Part shown: positions 9,579-20,984 of the stretch, piece after piece
How positions within the stretch are numbered: position 1 is the first letter of the stretch
Layout: the number at the start of each line of letters is the position of its first letter
Source: Hemerocallis citrina
Taxonomy: Eukaryota > Streptophyta > Magnoliopsida > Asparagales > Asphodelaceae
DNA: 64,000 nt
Assembly: GCA_017893485.1 (NCBI GenBank)
Contig: CM030361.1
Coordinates: forward strand, 304,320,822-304,384,821
Direction of reading: 5' to 3'
Program-made: the position numbers and the translations under genes
The notes under the pieces: model-generated
Database searches by the model: none
What the model was told of the DNA's origin: nothing
Seen by the model: only the letters and a program-made list of their open reading frames with translations

Positions 9579-11400
9579 TACATTTAGCTTCTTTTCCCCA
9601 ATCAACTTTTCCGAATATTTGGCGCCTCGCTTCAGTAAAGAATTTTTCTTGTTTTGCCATTGTTTCCTTAGGCAATACTCGACTATACCATCTTCACTCA
9701 AGGTTATATATTTTTTTTTTGGGTGGGAGAAGTAATCAAGTTCAAGTAAGCTAAGTGTATGTAAAATGTTAACTGTTGGAAGTTGTGGTAGTTGTAGTGT
9801 TATGGACCAAGACAAATGTGTTATTAGTCTAAATAGTTATGTTATCCATTAAGTGTCTGAACAATCTCGTGCTTGATTTGTAGTAAGTACTAAACTACTA
9901 TCCTTTTGGTGGCTAAAGTATACTCTAGTTATCAACCTAGTCTGGGAAGAGCGTGTGATGCTTCTGAAGTGATGATTGAAATTTTGAAGGGCTTATAAAT
10001 TGTGTGGGAAATTGTGTTTAACATATTTGGGTCCAAAAGTATCTCTGTTGTGAAAGAAGATTATTTAATGTTACCTTGATTAATGATTACTGATTTTTTT
10101 TACAAAATATTTAAATTAGGATTTAGATTTTAACTGGTTTTAAATAGTATAGAAATCCCTAATTAGCATAATATAGAATATAAACAATTAAAATGCAAAA
10201 AAATCCGATTTTGCATAGGGGTATGGACAAAATGTGAAGTAGGGCGACTCACTAATTAAATTTTCTTGGCAAAACAGTTGGTCTAGGACTCGTACCTTTA
10301 TCAGTTACTGGTTAGCACAATCTTTTAACCATTGTAGTTTGATCTATGTAGATGTTTCATGATGTGCTTTTGTTATTAACTTGTTAATTTGGTTATGGTA
10401 TTTTATGTCTAATTTTATATGACTGTATGTTTTGAGTCTTGTATTTGCTTTAGGTCTGTTCATATCATTTGTCTATCAATGGTTGAATGCATTTGTTGTA
10501 TATGTTCTGTTAAAAATGTATACCACTCATAAATACATTTGGTTTTTTTTGCCCAAATAATCTTTTTGAATATTTTGTCTATTGAGAAATCTTTGGTTGC
10601 TCACTACTTTGGTGCGCACTCACGAAATAGAGCACCTATGACAAATCCGAACCGCTCATATTGTTCGATATGCCAAGATAGCCTAACAATAAAAAATCAA
10701 TTAATTTGAAATTCATTTGTCCATGATTTACATCATCACAAAATTGGATGGCTGAAAATTCTATCAGTGTGATGGATGGGCAAATGAACTTCAAATTACT
10801 TGATTTTTTATTGTTAGGCTATCTTAGGCATATAGAACAATATGAGCGGTTCGGATTTTTCATAGGGTCTTTATTTCATGAGTGCTCACCAAAAGTAGTG
10901 AGCAACTGAAGAGGACTCTTTGTCCATTGCTTCACTAAAGAAATTTATTGTTTGGCCCTTCTTGCCTTAGCAATACTCGACTAAACCATCCTTAATAGAG
11001 TTAATAGAGTTAGGCTAGGTACTGTGTTGTAAGTAACAAATTGCGCTAGAATGCACATTGAAGTTGGCTGGGATAGTTACTGAGTTGTTAGGCGTATGAA
11101 GTTCTCTTAATTAGTGTTTTTGTCCAAGAAAAATATGTTTTAGTAGGCTAAGTAGTTATGTTTGTCATCAAATGTTTGAACAATTTCTTGATTGAACAAA
11201 GTTATTCTAGTACTTTTCCTTGAACTAGCTTGTTGTCCAAAAGTAGATGCTAGTTGTCAACCCAACCTGAAAGAGGATGTCTGGTGTTTCTGAAGAAATT
11301 TTGGGAAGCTCATAAAAATTAGGATGGTGAAGAAAATTGTCAGTAACTTTTTTGGGTCCAAGAAGTACGTATATGTTGGTCATTTTAATTGGTTGAACTG
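9579..11400. repeat. Diverged tandem duplication of about 1 kb
   Basis: Sequence from about 9370-10050 recurs in diverged form at about 10330-11370. Shared landmarks are TTGTATATGCTC/TTGTATATGTTC, AATACTCGACTA, GTTGTCAACCC-type and TTTGGGTCCAA. The second copy is interrupted by the MITE at 10584-10918. No gene is seen. Confidence 0.6.
10584..10918. mobile_element. Mutator-type MITE, nearly palindromic (335 bp)
   Basis: The two arms of about 130 bp are inverted copies, from GTTGCTCACTACTTT through CCGAACCGCTCATATTGTT to AACAATAAAAAATCAA. The ends are GAG...CTC. They are flanked by TTTGTCTATT (10574-10583) and TTTGTCCATT (10919-10928), a 10-bp target duplication with one mismatch. Confidence 0.7.
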
Positions 11401-12042
11401 TTAAAGATAGACAACTCTAGGCTTTTATCTTTCTTGCATGTCTTTTCATAGTTTGACTGGATAATGATAGTGCAGATCTACACACCTGATAGCTGTGAAG
11501 GTTCTCAGTGTGTTCCTCTCTTGGTTTAACTTATCAGCCTAAAACTGGGAAGTTTGCGTTGTGGGATGGTTTTATTTTGCTAAAAAAATGTTACATTTTT
11601 TTTTAAAAAAAATGGAACTTCACTTGACTTGTTCTCGAGGTTTGCAATTAAATTTTAATTTCTAACACTTCTACATAAGTTATTTTACCTTCACATATTA
11701 ATCAGTGTTCATTTTAAGTTTGGGTTTTGTTGGAGTGATGAACACATTCATTCGTGCATTAGCTACATATGTATGAATAATTTTACATAAATTTGTACGA
11801 TATTTTGTTAGGTGATTAATGCATACAGACCAACATATATCTATGTGCACACACATTACAGTATTAGGGACTCTTCTTTATGAGTTAGTAGCTACTTGTC
11901 TAAAACAAGCTAGAGTCCATAGACAGAAACATAGAGGGGGACCACTTCTTACAAGAGTTCATGAGCACTAGCTCTCCATCCACTCCCCTTTCTCTTCAAG
12001 GGAGGTTTCTCATTTATGGAAACTTGTTGCCACCTCCACAAA

Positions 12043-12117
<75 letters not shown>

Positions 12118-12319
12118 CAAAACTAAAACCATGAGTGAGACCTTATACCTTGATTTTGCTCCACTATCTATCACTTGAACTTTTATTTAGGTCGCAACAT
12201 GTTGGAGTTATACATTGGATACAGTTACTTCTACCCTTCTACCCTGTAGACTTTATTTAGTATGTCTTATTCTAGAAATTCAAGTGTCACTTGAAAATGC
12301 TTGTAGGTGTTCTATAGAC
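11400..12319. other. Intergenic with a compound microsatellite
   Basis: An (AT)n tract (12048-12076) runs into an (AG)n tract (12076-12114). No gene was recognised. Confidence 0.6.
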
Positions 12320-12728
12320 CAGTGTTACCATGTTCTCCCACCTCCTTTCCGAACCATGAACTAGATCTCACCATCCTATTTATAGTGGGTTCGTGATCCA
12401 AATCTGATAAGTTCGCACACAAGATTTTTTTTCATATCTTCAAAATGAACACCTTTACTCATTAATCCATCATCTTCTCTTCAAACTACCCAATTTCTCT
12501 TGGGAGTTTAATTTGATTATTACTCTTGTGTTGAGCAGTGCAAGTAACCAATGTATTTATAGTTATTTTCTAGTTGTCTCTTATCTCTATACACAGTTTA
12601 TATATTACTCAAATGAGTTATCAACTCATCCTACACTCCGTACCATGTACTGCCCAAGGTATTGAACCGTGATCCCGTAACCGAACCCGTACCATGAACC
12701 GCAGCATACTATGAACTTGGTAACACTG
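12320..12728. mobile_element. hAT-type MITE (409 bp)
   Basis: The TIRs CAGTGTTACCATGTTC and GAACTTGGTAACACTG match at 15 of 16 positions. The flanks CTATAGAC (12312-12319) and CTATAGCC (12729-12736) match at 7 of 8 bases. An 8-bp duplication and CA...TG ends fit hAT. No coding sequence is present. Confidence 0.7.
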
Positions 12729-13584
12729 CTATAGCCTATAGCCACCTTATTTGATGGGAAAAATACTCAACTGTTGCTACTATTGTCATCCAGAAGAAAT
12801 GAGGGAATAATCTTTTTTGAATGAATTGTTCTTGTTAAGATTCATCAGTTAAAATTCAGGATGATTTTCTTCTCAAAATTGTTACAACACATCAAAGTAA
12901 AGGCTTCTCAAAATTGTTATTAGGGAATGTATGGTAAGCATGAAGTTGAAGGGAAACTTCCGTGAACTAGTAAGAATGCCGTGCTCGAAGTACACAGGTG
13001 TATAAAAATTTGTTTTGAAGTATTATTTGTTGCAAAGCACGAGATTTGATGAAGCATGAGATTTAATGAAAAATACTATTATATTTGATATACAAATTTA
13101 TAGCTGCAGTATACTATGTCCATCAATAGCATGGAAAATTTGATAAATGCAACATCTTGTTCCAATAATCTAATGTAGTATTGCTATCACCACATTTTAG
13201 TATCAACTATATAATGGCCTAGTCTTTATTAAATACCTTGTAAGAGTTTGTGGTCCTAATTAGTTTAAGCAAAATCCTCAATATAGAAATTAAAGCTAAT
13301 TTAATACTAACATTATGATTAATACCAGTGCATATCCTATCCTTAACGCTTTGCCCAATAGATCATAATTTTTTTTGTATTGACTATTTCTTCTAACTTT
13401 AATTTATTCATTCGCTTCTCGTTGAAGATTTATTTCTATATCTCAAGAATAACACTGGAATTTTGAATTGAATGCAATACACAAGGGTTTACTAGTGGTT
13501 AAGAAAGCGAGGTGCAGGGTTGATCTTTTTACATCATTTAGGGAACCCTTTGTCATAAGGAGTCTTGTTTGTTGTTTAATTGTT
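12729..13584. other. Unassigned intergenic DNA
   Basis: AT-rich with no recognisable gene or complete repeat. Confidence 0.4.
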
Positions 13585-13803
13585 GGGTTAAGGACGAAAT
13601 AGCACCCAAAGTTTACCTTAATTCCCAAAAGCAGCCAAAGTTTTTTATAATACCCAAATAGCACTCGAAGTGTACATTAATTCCCGAAAACCACTTCTGT
13701 TTTACTGTTGAGCGGAAAAAGTGTGTAAATTTGGGTGCTATTTGGGAATTATGATAAACTTTGGGTGCTATTTGGTCTTTGGGTGCTATTCGGTCATTTC
13801 CCC
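13585..13803. mobile_element. Small TIR element, Mutator-like (219 bp)
   Basis: The ends are imperfect inverted repeats built on GAAATAGCACCCAAAG, with extra internal copies. They are flanked by TTAATTGTT (13576-13584) and ATAATTGTT (13804-13812), a 9-bp duplication with one mismatch. Confidence 0.55.
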
Positions 13804-14105
13804 ATAATTGTTTCATTTTCTTCTGTTAGTTGATTGTTATTAATTTAAAGTTTCAACTTTCAAGTGGAATAGGAGTCTGATTACATCCTTTTTGATGAGT
13901 TACTTTGTTTATACGATTTGACTAGTGCTTTATAACATTTTGGGTATGACTTTTATGTTACATTCTCGTTTGAGTTGGCTTAGTGACTGTTTGATTTTGA
14001 TAAGGCTTTGTTGGATTTTGGTTTCTTTAGTTATAACTTGTACAAGTACTAAGAATAAGTTATAAGACTTTCCCAGTTTGTCTCCATCTCTTCTATTTAC
14101 CATAA

Positions 14106-14539
14106 CTAGTTATTTTCACGTGTGATGCACGTTTTAATAAAGAGTTGGAGTTAAACTTGCGATACATGTAAGACATTATAAAAAAATGGAGTTGAACGGG
14201 CGATACACGTATTTTTTAAAAATTAAGAAGAAAAAACATTGATGTGTTGTTTGGTGACAAAAGTGATGTTTCTTTTGTGACAAAAAAAAATAAAATTGTT
14301 TATTTGTGACAAACTCTTCTAATAAATAATAAGTAAATATATTATATTATAGATAGATAGATGGATAGTAATTTGCACATGTGATGCATGTTCAATATAA
14401 AAAAAATAAAGTAAAAAAACTGACATAGTGAGGACTCGAACTTGAGACCTCCTTCATATTAGTTATGCACGTTTGATGCACGTGTTGGTAGATTGACAAA
14501 TGACACTGAGGCATTCTCCCATTATTATAATATTAGAGA
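14106..14539 (-). mobile_element. Short non-autonomous Helitron (434 bp), minus strand
   Basis: Read on the minus strand it starts TCTCTAATATTATAATAATGG after an A and ends CTAG before a T. Its body, including the GGTTCGAGTCC-like stretch and repeated TGCATCACACGTG, matches the Helitron at 8780-9204. Confidence 0.7.
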
Positions 14540-15284
14540 TTAAGTAGCACAGTTTCGGAACTCTGTTTACTGTCTAGTTTTCCAGACTTTTTTGAGTTTG
14601 TTAGTTATCTTGCAAATGATCATTGGGAACCAGTTCTTGGGGACTTATTTCTTATGTTATGGTAACATGTACATAAACAATGTGCATACTACTCTACTTG
14701 GATGTAGAGAATGGAACTGTTAAATCAATATTGTCTTATTTTTGTGCCCGAACCGGTTTTTGCTAATCCTGAACAACTAACTACTGGTTGACGAGAAGAA
14801 CTGGATCGATAATTCTACTGATTGATTAGAATGATTGATTAGAAGGTGTTTGTGAAAATATTAGAGTTGAGGGGTTTTGAGATTTTTTGGGTGGAAATGA
14901 TTCAAACCCCATGGATCGGATTATTAGTATTTTGATGTCAAAGATTGTAATTGTATTCGAGATTTACATATATGAAGTTTTGAGGTACAAAATAGAGAAT
15001 TGGGTTTCCATGGAAATCAAAGAGGTGCTAATATTACGACCCAACCCTTTAAATCTTTTGTCTGTATCTTGTGTAATTTGAGTATTACGAAACCAGACAA
15101 ATGATCATTACATTTGGACTAAAAGATTTGAACATGTACTACAATACAGGGTGTTTCTCTTTCTTCATATTCATAATGCTAGTTATTAAGAAGCTCATTT
15201 GAATTGTGTCATTGATGCATTGTGATTATAATCAATTTCTTGGACCCTCTTATCCAAACCCTTCAATGGCACCTTGGTCTGCAG
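14540..15284. other. Upstream region of the GT64 gene
   Basis: No complete repeat or gene was recognised. The last bases before 15285 (CTTGGTCTGCAG) look like a splice acceptor. Confidence 0.35.
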
Positions 15285-15336
15285 GTTGTGCTGCGAGCTT
15301 ATGGAGTCGCAGTTCGTTTGGAAAGGGCTACCCGAG
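15285..15336 (+). other. Candidate 52-bp exon upstream of GT64
   Basis: The segment is bounded by GGTCTGCAG and by the donor-like GAG/GTATCA. It could be a leader exon of the GT64 transcript. It could also be an exon of another plus-strand transcript that skips GT64 and joins 16756: spliced that way, one frame is open as MESQFVWKGLPE followed by VDLRTSAKNCLC and a stop. I do not recognise that product. Confidence 0.3.
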
Positions 15337-15430
15337 GTATCACAAATTTCTCAACCTATCTTTCTGTCGACATTGATTAGTTAGACAAACATATACAGTT
15401 CAATAATGCATCGGATATCTTGATTGAGAT

Positions 15431-16444
15431 TTGCCGGAAATGTATTACAGCAATGGTAATCCTCTTCTTCAGTTACTATTTTGCCTCCTATTCGTCACCC
15501 TCTCCCGCTCCACCACCACCTTCACAACCACCATCTCCAACAACACTAACAGTTGCGACATCAAATCCCTCCCAGACCCACTCACCCTCCGTTCCGACCA
15601 GCTCACCGTACTCATCAGTGGCTTCTCCCCCTCCCGTATCCCTCTCCTCTCCTCCCTCGCCCTTTCCTACTCCTCTCACCCCTCCGTCTCATCCGTCCTC
15701 ATCCTCTGGTTCAACTCCTCCACCCCTTCCTCCACCCTCTCCCCTCTCCTTTCCCTCTCCACCTCAATCTCTGTCCACTTCCACTCCTCTTCTTCATTGA
15801 CCGACCGCTTCCTCCCCCGCCCCGAAATCCTCACCCGCTACGTCATCATCTGCGATGACGACATAGAACTCTCCCCACGCTCCCTCTCCTTCTCCTTCCG
15901 AATCTCCACCTCCCCTCCCTACGAAAACTCCCTAGTCGGATTCTTCGCCCGGTCTCACCATTTCGACCTCTCCACCAAGTCCTGGATATACACCGTCCAC
16001 CCGGACCGGTACTCCATCATCCTCACCAAGTTCATGATTCTCAAGACAGAGTATCTCTACAGGTTCAGCTGTTGGGAGGGGCTGGCAGAGGCGAGGGCTG
16101 TGGTTGAGAGGGAGAGGAACTGTGAGGATATTCTGATGAATTTTGTCGTGGCGATGGACAGCGGGCAGGGGCCGGTTTTGGTGGAAGCCAAGGGGTTGAG
16201 AGATTGGGGAGATCCCAGGAATCAGAATGCTAGTGGTTCTAGTAGTGGTACCAGCGAAGCGGAAGGGGCGTTGAGTAAAAGAGGGGATCACAGGAAGAAG
16301 AGAGGGGAGTGCATCAGGGAGTTTCATCGGCTTCTGGGGGAAATGCCGCTGAGGTACAGCTATGGGAAGGTCGCTGAGGGGGTTGGGGAGCAAGGGCTGT
16401 GCAGAAAGGGCGGCAAGCTGGTTTACTGCGATAGAGAGGAGTGA
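15431..16444 (+). CDS. Glycosyltransferase family 64 protein (exostosin-like), 337 aa
   Basis: This is a type II membrane glycosyltransferase of the exostosin-like GT64 family, expected in the Golgi/endomembrane system. The closest family I recall is Arabidopsis At1g80290. A hydrophobic anchor lies at residues 11-25 (PLLQLLFCLLFVTL). The donor-sugar binding region includes SDQLTVLISGFS (55-66) and the metal-binding DDD motif in IICDDDIEL (139-147). Further family blocks are WIYTVHPDRYSIILTKFM, RNCEDILMNFV, a DWGDPRNQ block and the C-terminal YSYGKV...GEQGLCRKGGKLVYCDRE. The frame is uninterrupted, and its length matches the family. The first ATG (15431) is used; an in-frame ATG at 15440 is also possible. 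The acceptor sugar cannot be read from the sequence. The coding region is GC-rich in its first half, unlike its surroundings. Confidence 0.93.
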   Translation: MPEMYYSNGNPLLQLLFCLLFVTLSRSTTTFTTTISNNTNSCDIKSLPDPLTLRSDQLTVLISGFSPSRIPLLSSLALSYSSHPSVSSVLILWFNSSTPSSTLSPLLSLSTSISVHFHSSSSLTDRFLPRPEILTRYVIICDDDIELSPRSLSFSFRISTSPPYENSLVGFFARSHHFDLSTKSWIYTVHPDRYSIILTKFMILKTEYLYRFSCWEGLAEARAVVERERNCEDILMNFVVAMDSGQGPVLVEAKGLRDWGDPRNQNASGSSSGTSEAEGALSKRGDHRKKRGECIREFHRLLGEMPLRYSYGKVAEGVGEQGLCRKGGKLVYCDREE

Positions 16445-16755
16445 TGCGGTGAGACTGTTTTCTGAATGTCTCTTTCCTTCTGCCAAATGTAATGTAATTC
16501 TGTTGTACACTTGTATGTATGTATGTTTGTTCTGATCCTCCCGTTAACAGAAATGTAAAAGAACGTATACAAACAATTACTAGTAGAAGAGAAGTGTTTC
16601 TTATGGTTGGTTAGCCTCATCTATATGACTATCTGCATATGGATATTTGAATTTTTGTTCGCATAGGATTTTATGTACTTATGTTTTTAACTTTGGCAGT
16701 CAAATATCATGTTCCTGATTATTTTTTTTTGAATTTACTGAATATTTGTCGACAG

Positions 16756-16960
16756 GTTGATTTAAGAACAAGTGCAAAAAACTGCTTATGTTAAGCAAGA
16801 GAACTCGTGGCTGCAGTTGAATAGGGGAGCTCCAGGAAGTACTTCAAGTTCATCGACTTCTTTCATTTATTGCAAGGGCTTCTTTGAATTGCATTCTATC
16901 GTAGTAGTTTTACCCTCGGGGCTTTCATTGATGAAATTTGATGTACTGATTTTGAGGTGA
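16756..16960 (+). other. Candidate downstream exon / 3' UTR
   Basis: A GTCGACAG acceptor-like site precedes sequence that is less AT-rich than its flanks. It may be a 3' UTR exon of the GT64 transcript or the last exon of a transcript in which GT64 is intronic. There is no direct support for either. Confidence 0.25.
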
Positions 16961-18292
16961 TATGTATGTGATTATTGCAAGTTTTGGATGTATGGTCTAA
17001 TTATTTCACAACCTTGCATATTATGCTAGTTTCAGTTCATCATATGCCTCATCTGATTCTTTCAGCTGTATATTTTCATGATGAAATAGTTGTTGAGGGA
17101 TGAAGAACAATACTATGAACAATGCAAATCTCTTGTTATTTCTATGACAACAATGAACTACTTGATTCTGATAACTTGAGAACTTGATACTACCTGTTAT
17201 GTGCATATCAACTTCCATTCTTTGATGATCCAAAATGCCATATTGTTTCATTTATAAGAAATTAATTGCACAACCCAAATAGCCAGAATCTCGGTACCAA
17301 GAAGTAAACAGGAAGAACAGAAGCAAACGCATGAAACAGAAACAGAACAGAACAGCAACAAGAGCAGAAAAACCAAAACACAAAAAAAAAAATACAACAA
17401 AGAATTAAGAACTGAAGCGCATCTCTCGGAGATTTATCAGAATCACAATCTCTCATTTGAAATAGAGTCTCATATCGTCAATAACAGATTACAAACTGCG
17501 ACTTGGTAGTAGCATAAACTCAAAATAATCACACTTACTCAAAAGTTACAAATACATGTCCAGATAACCTGCTGCCCTCATCAGGTAATGCACGGGAAAA
17601 CTAGAGCTACAGCCACAAGAATCAAGTGCACACATAAAAGCAGCTCACTTCTCACCTCTCTCCACCTCGCTGCCCTTAAATCCAGCAACATCACGCTCCG
17701 CTGCCCTTGCTCTCAAAGTAGCTCAGGTCAGCTTTCTCCCTGCTCATAACAGAAGAGCAGATTTGTTTCAGTCCAGCAGTAAAAGAAAACGAAATGGTAG
17801 TATTACGGGAACAAAAATATATCTACAGAGAAAATAGTTACCGCAACAAAACAATGCGAACCATTTCATGATTGCTGGTAACTTGAACTAATCCATCCAT
17901 CAAAACATTAACATTTCCAAAGCTCAACCCCTAAAAACTATGAAAAGAGACAAGATGGATAAGCTATCATCAAAATCACAGGGATCACAGATTACCTCAT
18001 TGCTTGAAACTTCATAACAGGTTACAAATCTTAATCAATAACTACTTTTATCTACCAATTAATTGTATCTGGGCTGCCATGAACAAAGAAATAACGATGT
18101 CAGGCACACCAAATATGAATGAAACCATTTTCAAGCTAGGAATAATACACAGAAAATCAACTAAGTAAAATATTTACTGAGAGCACTGAGATTACCAAGT
18201 AACAATACCACACCATTAAAACACAACTGCAAACTAGAATCTAGACACGAGATCAGTACCACATAATCCCTACGGAGCCTACCTTACGAAAG
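16961..18292. other. Intergenic; one possible decayed exon
   Basis: Mostly non-coding. On the minus strand, near 17690-17745, a GAGCAG acceptor is followed by EKADLSYFESKGSGA and a stop. Its position just after UPF1-derived exon B3 suggests a decayed next exon of that pseudogene, but the similarity is weak. Confidence 0.3.
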
Positions 18293-18807
18293 CAGGATTC
18301 AACGGTAAATCGGTGCCAGAGACCCTTTTTACACATCATGACAGAACCAAGCTGGCATTGATCTCCAACAGAAACACTTGATTAAAGTCAGAACTAATAT
18401 ATTTTGATCATCTAACAAGCTGGCAATACAGACACACAGAAGAGAAAAGAAAAAAACATTTTTATTCAGTGATTTTCTAACAATACCTACCTGTTTGACT
18501 CCAAGACATTCAGGTTCTGAATATTGAAAGGAGTCATCAGTAAGAACCTGAAGTTAGAAATTAAAGAACAGTAATTTAAGTAAAAATTTACAATGAATTT
18601 TAAGTTCTCACATTGTATACTTGTCTACATAGCTGAAACTCGAATTTGCCAGCCTAGGATCACCTGCACCGACAGATGTGCATCAAAAGACATCAGCACT
18701 CTGTACTTCCAGTATCTCTTTTCAATGCCTTAAACTTCCAGTAGCTCTTTTCTAACTGTTGGAGTTTACGAAGTTCACTCTTTTCAGATGTATCACGATG
18801 CCCGAAC
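18293..18807 (-). pseudogene. UPF1 helicase pseudogene, block B (middle exons)
   Basis: Three decayed exons of the UPF1 RNA helicase (nonsense-mediated decay) are recognisable. B1 (18621-18807) follows a TTTCAG acceptor and covers DTSEKSEL, KLQQLE, QSADV and VGAGDPRLAN-like segments. It has an extra G at its start, internal deletions, and frame breaks around the QSADV segment. B2 (18491-18547) is in frame, VLTDDSFQYSEPECLGVKQ. It corresponds to the Walker B/DEST region but is altered to DDSF and lacks about five residues. B3 (18293-18376) contains VGDQCQLGSVMMCKK and then diverges. Splice-site dinucleotides persist. In a real UPF1 gene these exons lie between blocks A and C, but here they lie downstream of block C. 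Confidence 0.75.
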
Positions 18808-18811
18808 CTGA

Positions 18812-19639
18812 AATAGAGAATGACACATTTTGCGAGCTCCAAAAGTGATCCTGGAAGGCCCACAGGTAAGCAAAGATTCGAATTCGAGATTGGCAGAGAA
18901 ACGGCCCGCTGAAACAGGATCGGGAACAGATGGTTAGCACTCGACAAGCCTAAGTTTTCCGTTGCTGCGGAAGATCAAGGCGGTGAATTGGCAAGAGTGT
19001 CAGAGTTTACTTAGCTAAAGAGGGTGGAAACTAAGCCAATCACCTAAAGAGCTGACATGAAATTTGAGAGAGATCACAAAGACAAAGTACCTGCTAGTTG
19101 TAGTGTTAAATGCTCAGCAGGTGACCTGACAGCCTCTCTTGATATGGCACAAAGTCTAATAACATGAATACTACATGATGTAAAGAATAAAAGGGTATAG
19201 ATCATGAAATGTTCATCCCCAAGCCCTGCTTGTTAATACAATAGCACAACTTAGCAACTTCACCGAATGCTAACCTACGCAGTAAGGTCTACGAAAGGGC
19301 TTTGATTAATAATATTAATGAAACATGTTGAAAAAGCAAGACAGTTTCGTAGCAAATTATGCAAGATAATGTTTCCCTTTCTTATGGATTTCTTTTTAGT
19401 CTTGGTGAACTAATGAAGGTTAGTATACTTCTCGTGTAACAGAATCATTTTTTTTCCTTTTGAGTTTGATTAACATAGGGCATAGATAGAAATAGGAAAT
19501 CCATCCTCTTCATTATAATTGTTCCAACAAAAAAAATCAGTGACAAGGCAAAATGAAAGATTTGACAGACTGCCTGCCAACCGTATGTCAACCAGAAAAA
19601 GGCATACTGATAGAGATCAAATTTTCAACACAAAGAAAT
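18812..19639. other. Intergenic between UPF1 block B and a LINE
   Basis: No gene was recognised. A segment near 19596-19640 (AAAAAGGCATACTGATAGAG) resembles sequence at about 35096-35135, next to the EFL1 gene. This hints at an old segmental duplication. Confidence 0.3.
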
Positions 19640-20842
19640 CAACTGTTATGAAAGTTCTTGCCAACCGCCTTAGCTCAGTCATTTCTCTCCTGATTGATCC
19701 GGCTCAATTAGGTTTCATCAAAGATCGATCGATTTATTCTCGACAGTGTAGCTTGTGCCCAAGAGCTCGGGTTGTCACCAATCTAACTCTGGAGGTATTC
19801 TTTTGAAGCTTAACTTCGAGAAGGCCTATAACAAAGTTAATTGGGATTTCCTTCTAGACATTATTTTACATCGAGGGTTTGGCCTCCAATGGATCTCTTG
19901 GATTAAGGCTAGCCTCTTCTATTATTATTAACTAGTAGTTAACACGTGCGATGCACATTTTAATCAATATATAGTTTTTTAAAGTAATATAATATATCAC
20001 ATGTTAATAAATACATCTTTTTTAAAGTAATATAAAAAGTATAATGAGAGAGTTTGAGTTATACGTGTAATGCATGTAAATTGGTAAATTTCAATAAAGT
20101 GTATAATGGGAGAGTTGGAGTTGCACATGCAATACACGTAAAGTGGTAGATTTACAAATAAAGTGGTAGATTTACAAATGACACTAAGGCCTTCTCCCAT
20201 TATAATATTGGAGATGACACTGAAGGTAACAAATTCAAGTGTAAAAAGGGTCTTCGTCAGGGTGATCCTATTTCCCCTCTTCTTTACTCGATGGTTGCGG
20301 ATGTTTTCGGTAAATTACTCCTGAAAGCTTGGGAAGCTAATATTATTGAAACCTTGGGAGATTTTCGTGGTTTTAAAGGCATCCTCAACCTCCAATATGC
20401 GGATGACACTATTATCTTTGCTAAACCCGATGGTCTTTCTCTGCGTAATCTTAAACTTCTTCTCCATATTTTCGAACAAGCTTCTGGGCTTACTATTAAC
20501 TTTAACAAAACTTCTGTTTTGTGGTTGGGAGGTACTTATAATCGTCAAATTGAGATTGCCAACTTTTCAACCGTGTTTTGGCTTCCTTCCCTATTTCTTA
20601 TCTTGGAATTTCGTTACGCTATGGTAAATTACATAAAAATGATTGGACCCCTATTATGGACAAGGTCGAATCTAGGCTATCTGTTTGGTCTGGTAGGCAA
20701 CTGTCTAGGGGGGACGTTTAATTCTTATTAACTCCTTTCTTTCCTCCATTCCTCTATACATGATGTCTTTCTTTTACCCTCCTTCATGGGTAATCAAGCG
20801 GATAGACCATATTAGATGAAATTTCTTTTGGTTGGGATCAAC
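19640..20842 (+). pseudogene. L1-type LINE reverse transcriptase fragment
   Basis: The plus strand encodes recognisable plant L1 RT motifs. VMKVLANRLSSVISLLIDPAQLGF lies near 19647-19720, then LNFEKAYNKVNWDFL (with frameshift), then QGDPISPLLYSM (from about 20258), the catalytic QYADDT (20392-20409), and the ASGLTINFNKTS block. Later frames decay (SWVIKRIDHI... near 20785-20815). The RT is interrupted by a Helitron (19932-20214) and cut off at 20842 by an LTR remnant. There is no intact endonuclease or full ORF. Confidence 0.85.
19932..20214 (-). mobile_element. Short Helitron inserted in the LINE (283 bp)
   Basis: On the minus strand it starts TCTCCAATATTATAATGGG after an A and ends CTAG before a T. 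LINE RT coding resumes on both sides, which marks the insertion as younger than the LINE. It contains a small internal duplication (AAGTGGTAGATTTACAAAT twice near 20138-20178). Confidence 0.65.
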
Positions 20843-20984
20843 ATTATCCGAAATAAATATAATTACCGATAGAAAAACACATTAATATAAAATCCCAAAA
20901 TGATTTTAACAAATAATGAATTTATAAATATCGAAATACAGCAAAATATACAGAAAATACATATTTACGGAAATGGGGGTTACA
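20843..20984 (-). mobile_element. Truncated 3' LTR (142 bp) of a long-LTR element
   Basis: Nearly identical to 24710-24850. On the minus strand it begins TGTAACCCCCATTTCCG. The remaining 3 kb of this LTR is missing where it abuts LINE sequence, so a deletion removed it. Confidence 0.7.

Noticed and set aside
9513..9815. 100-aa minus-strand frame
   Set aside because: Lies in a duplicated AT-rich non-coding segment; the other copy does not conserve the frame.
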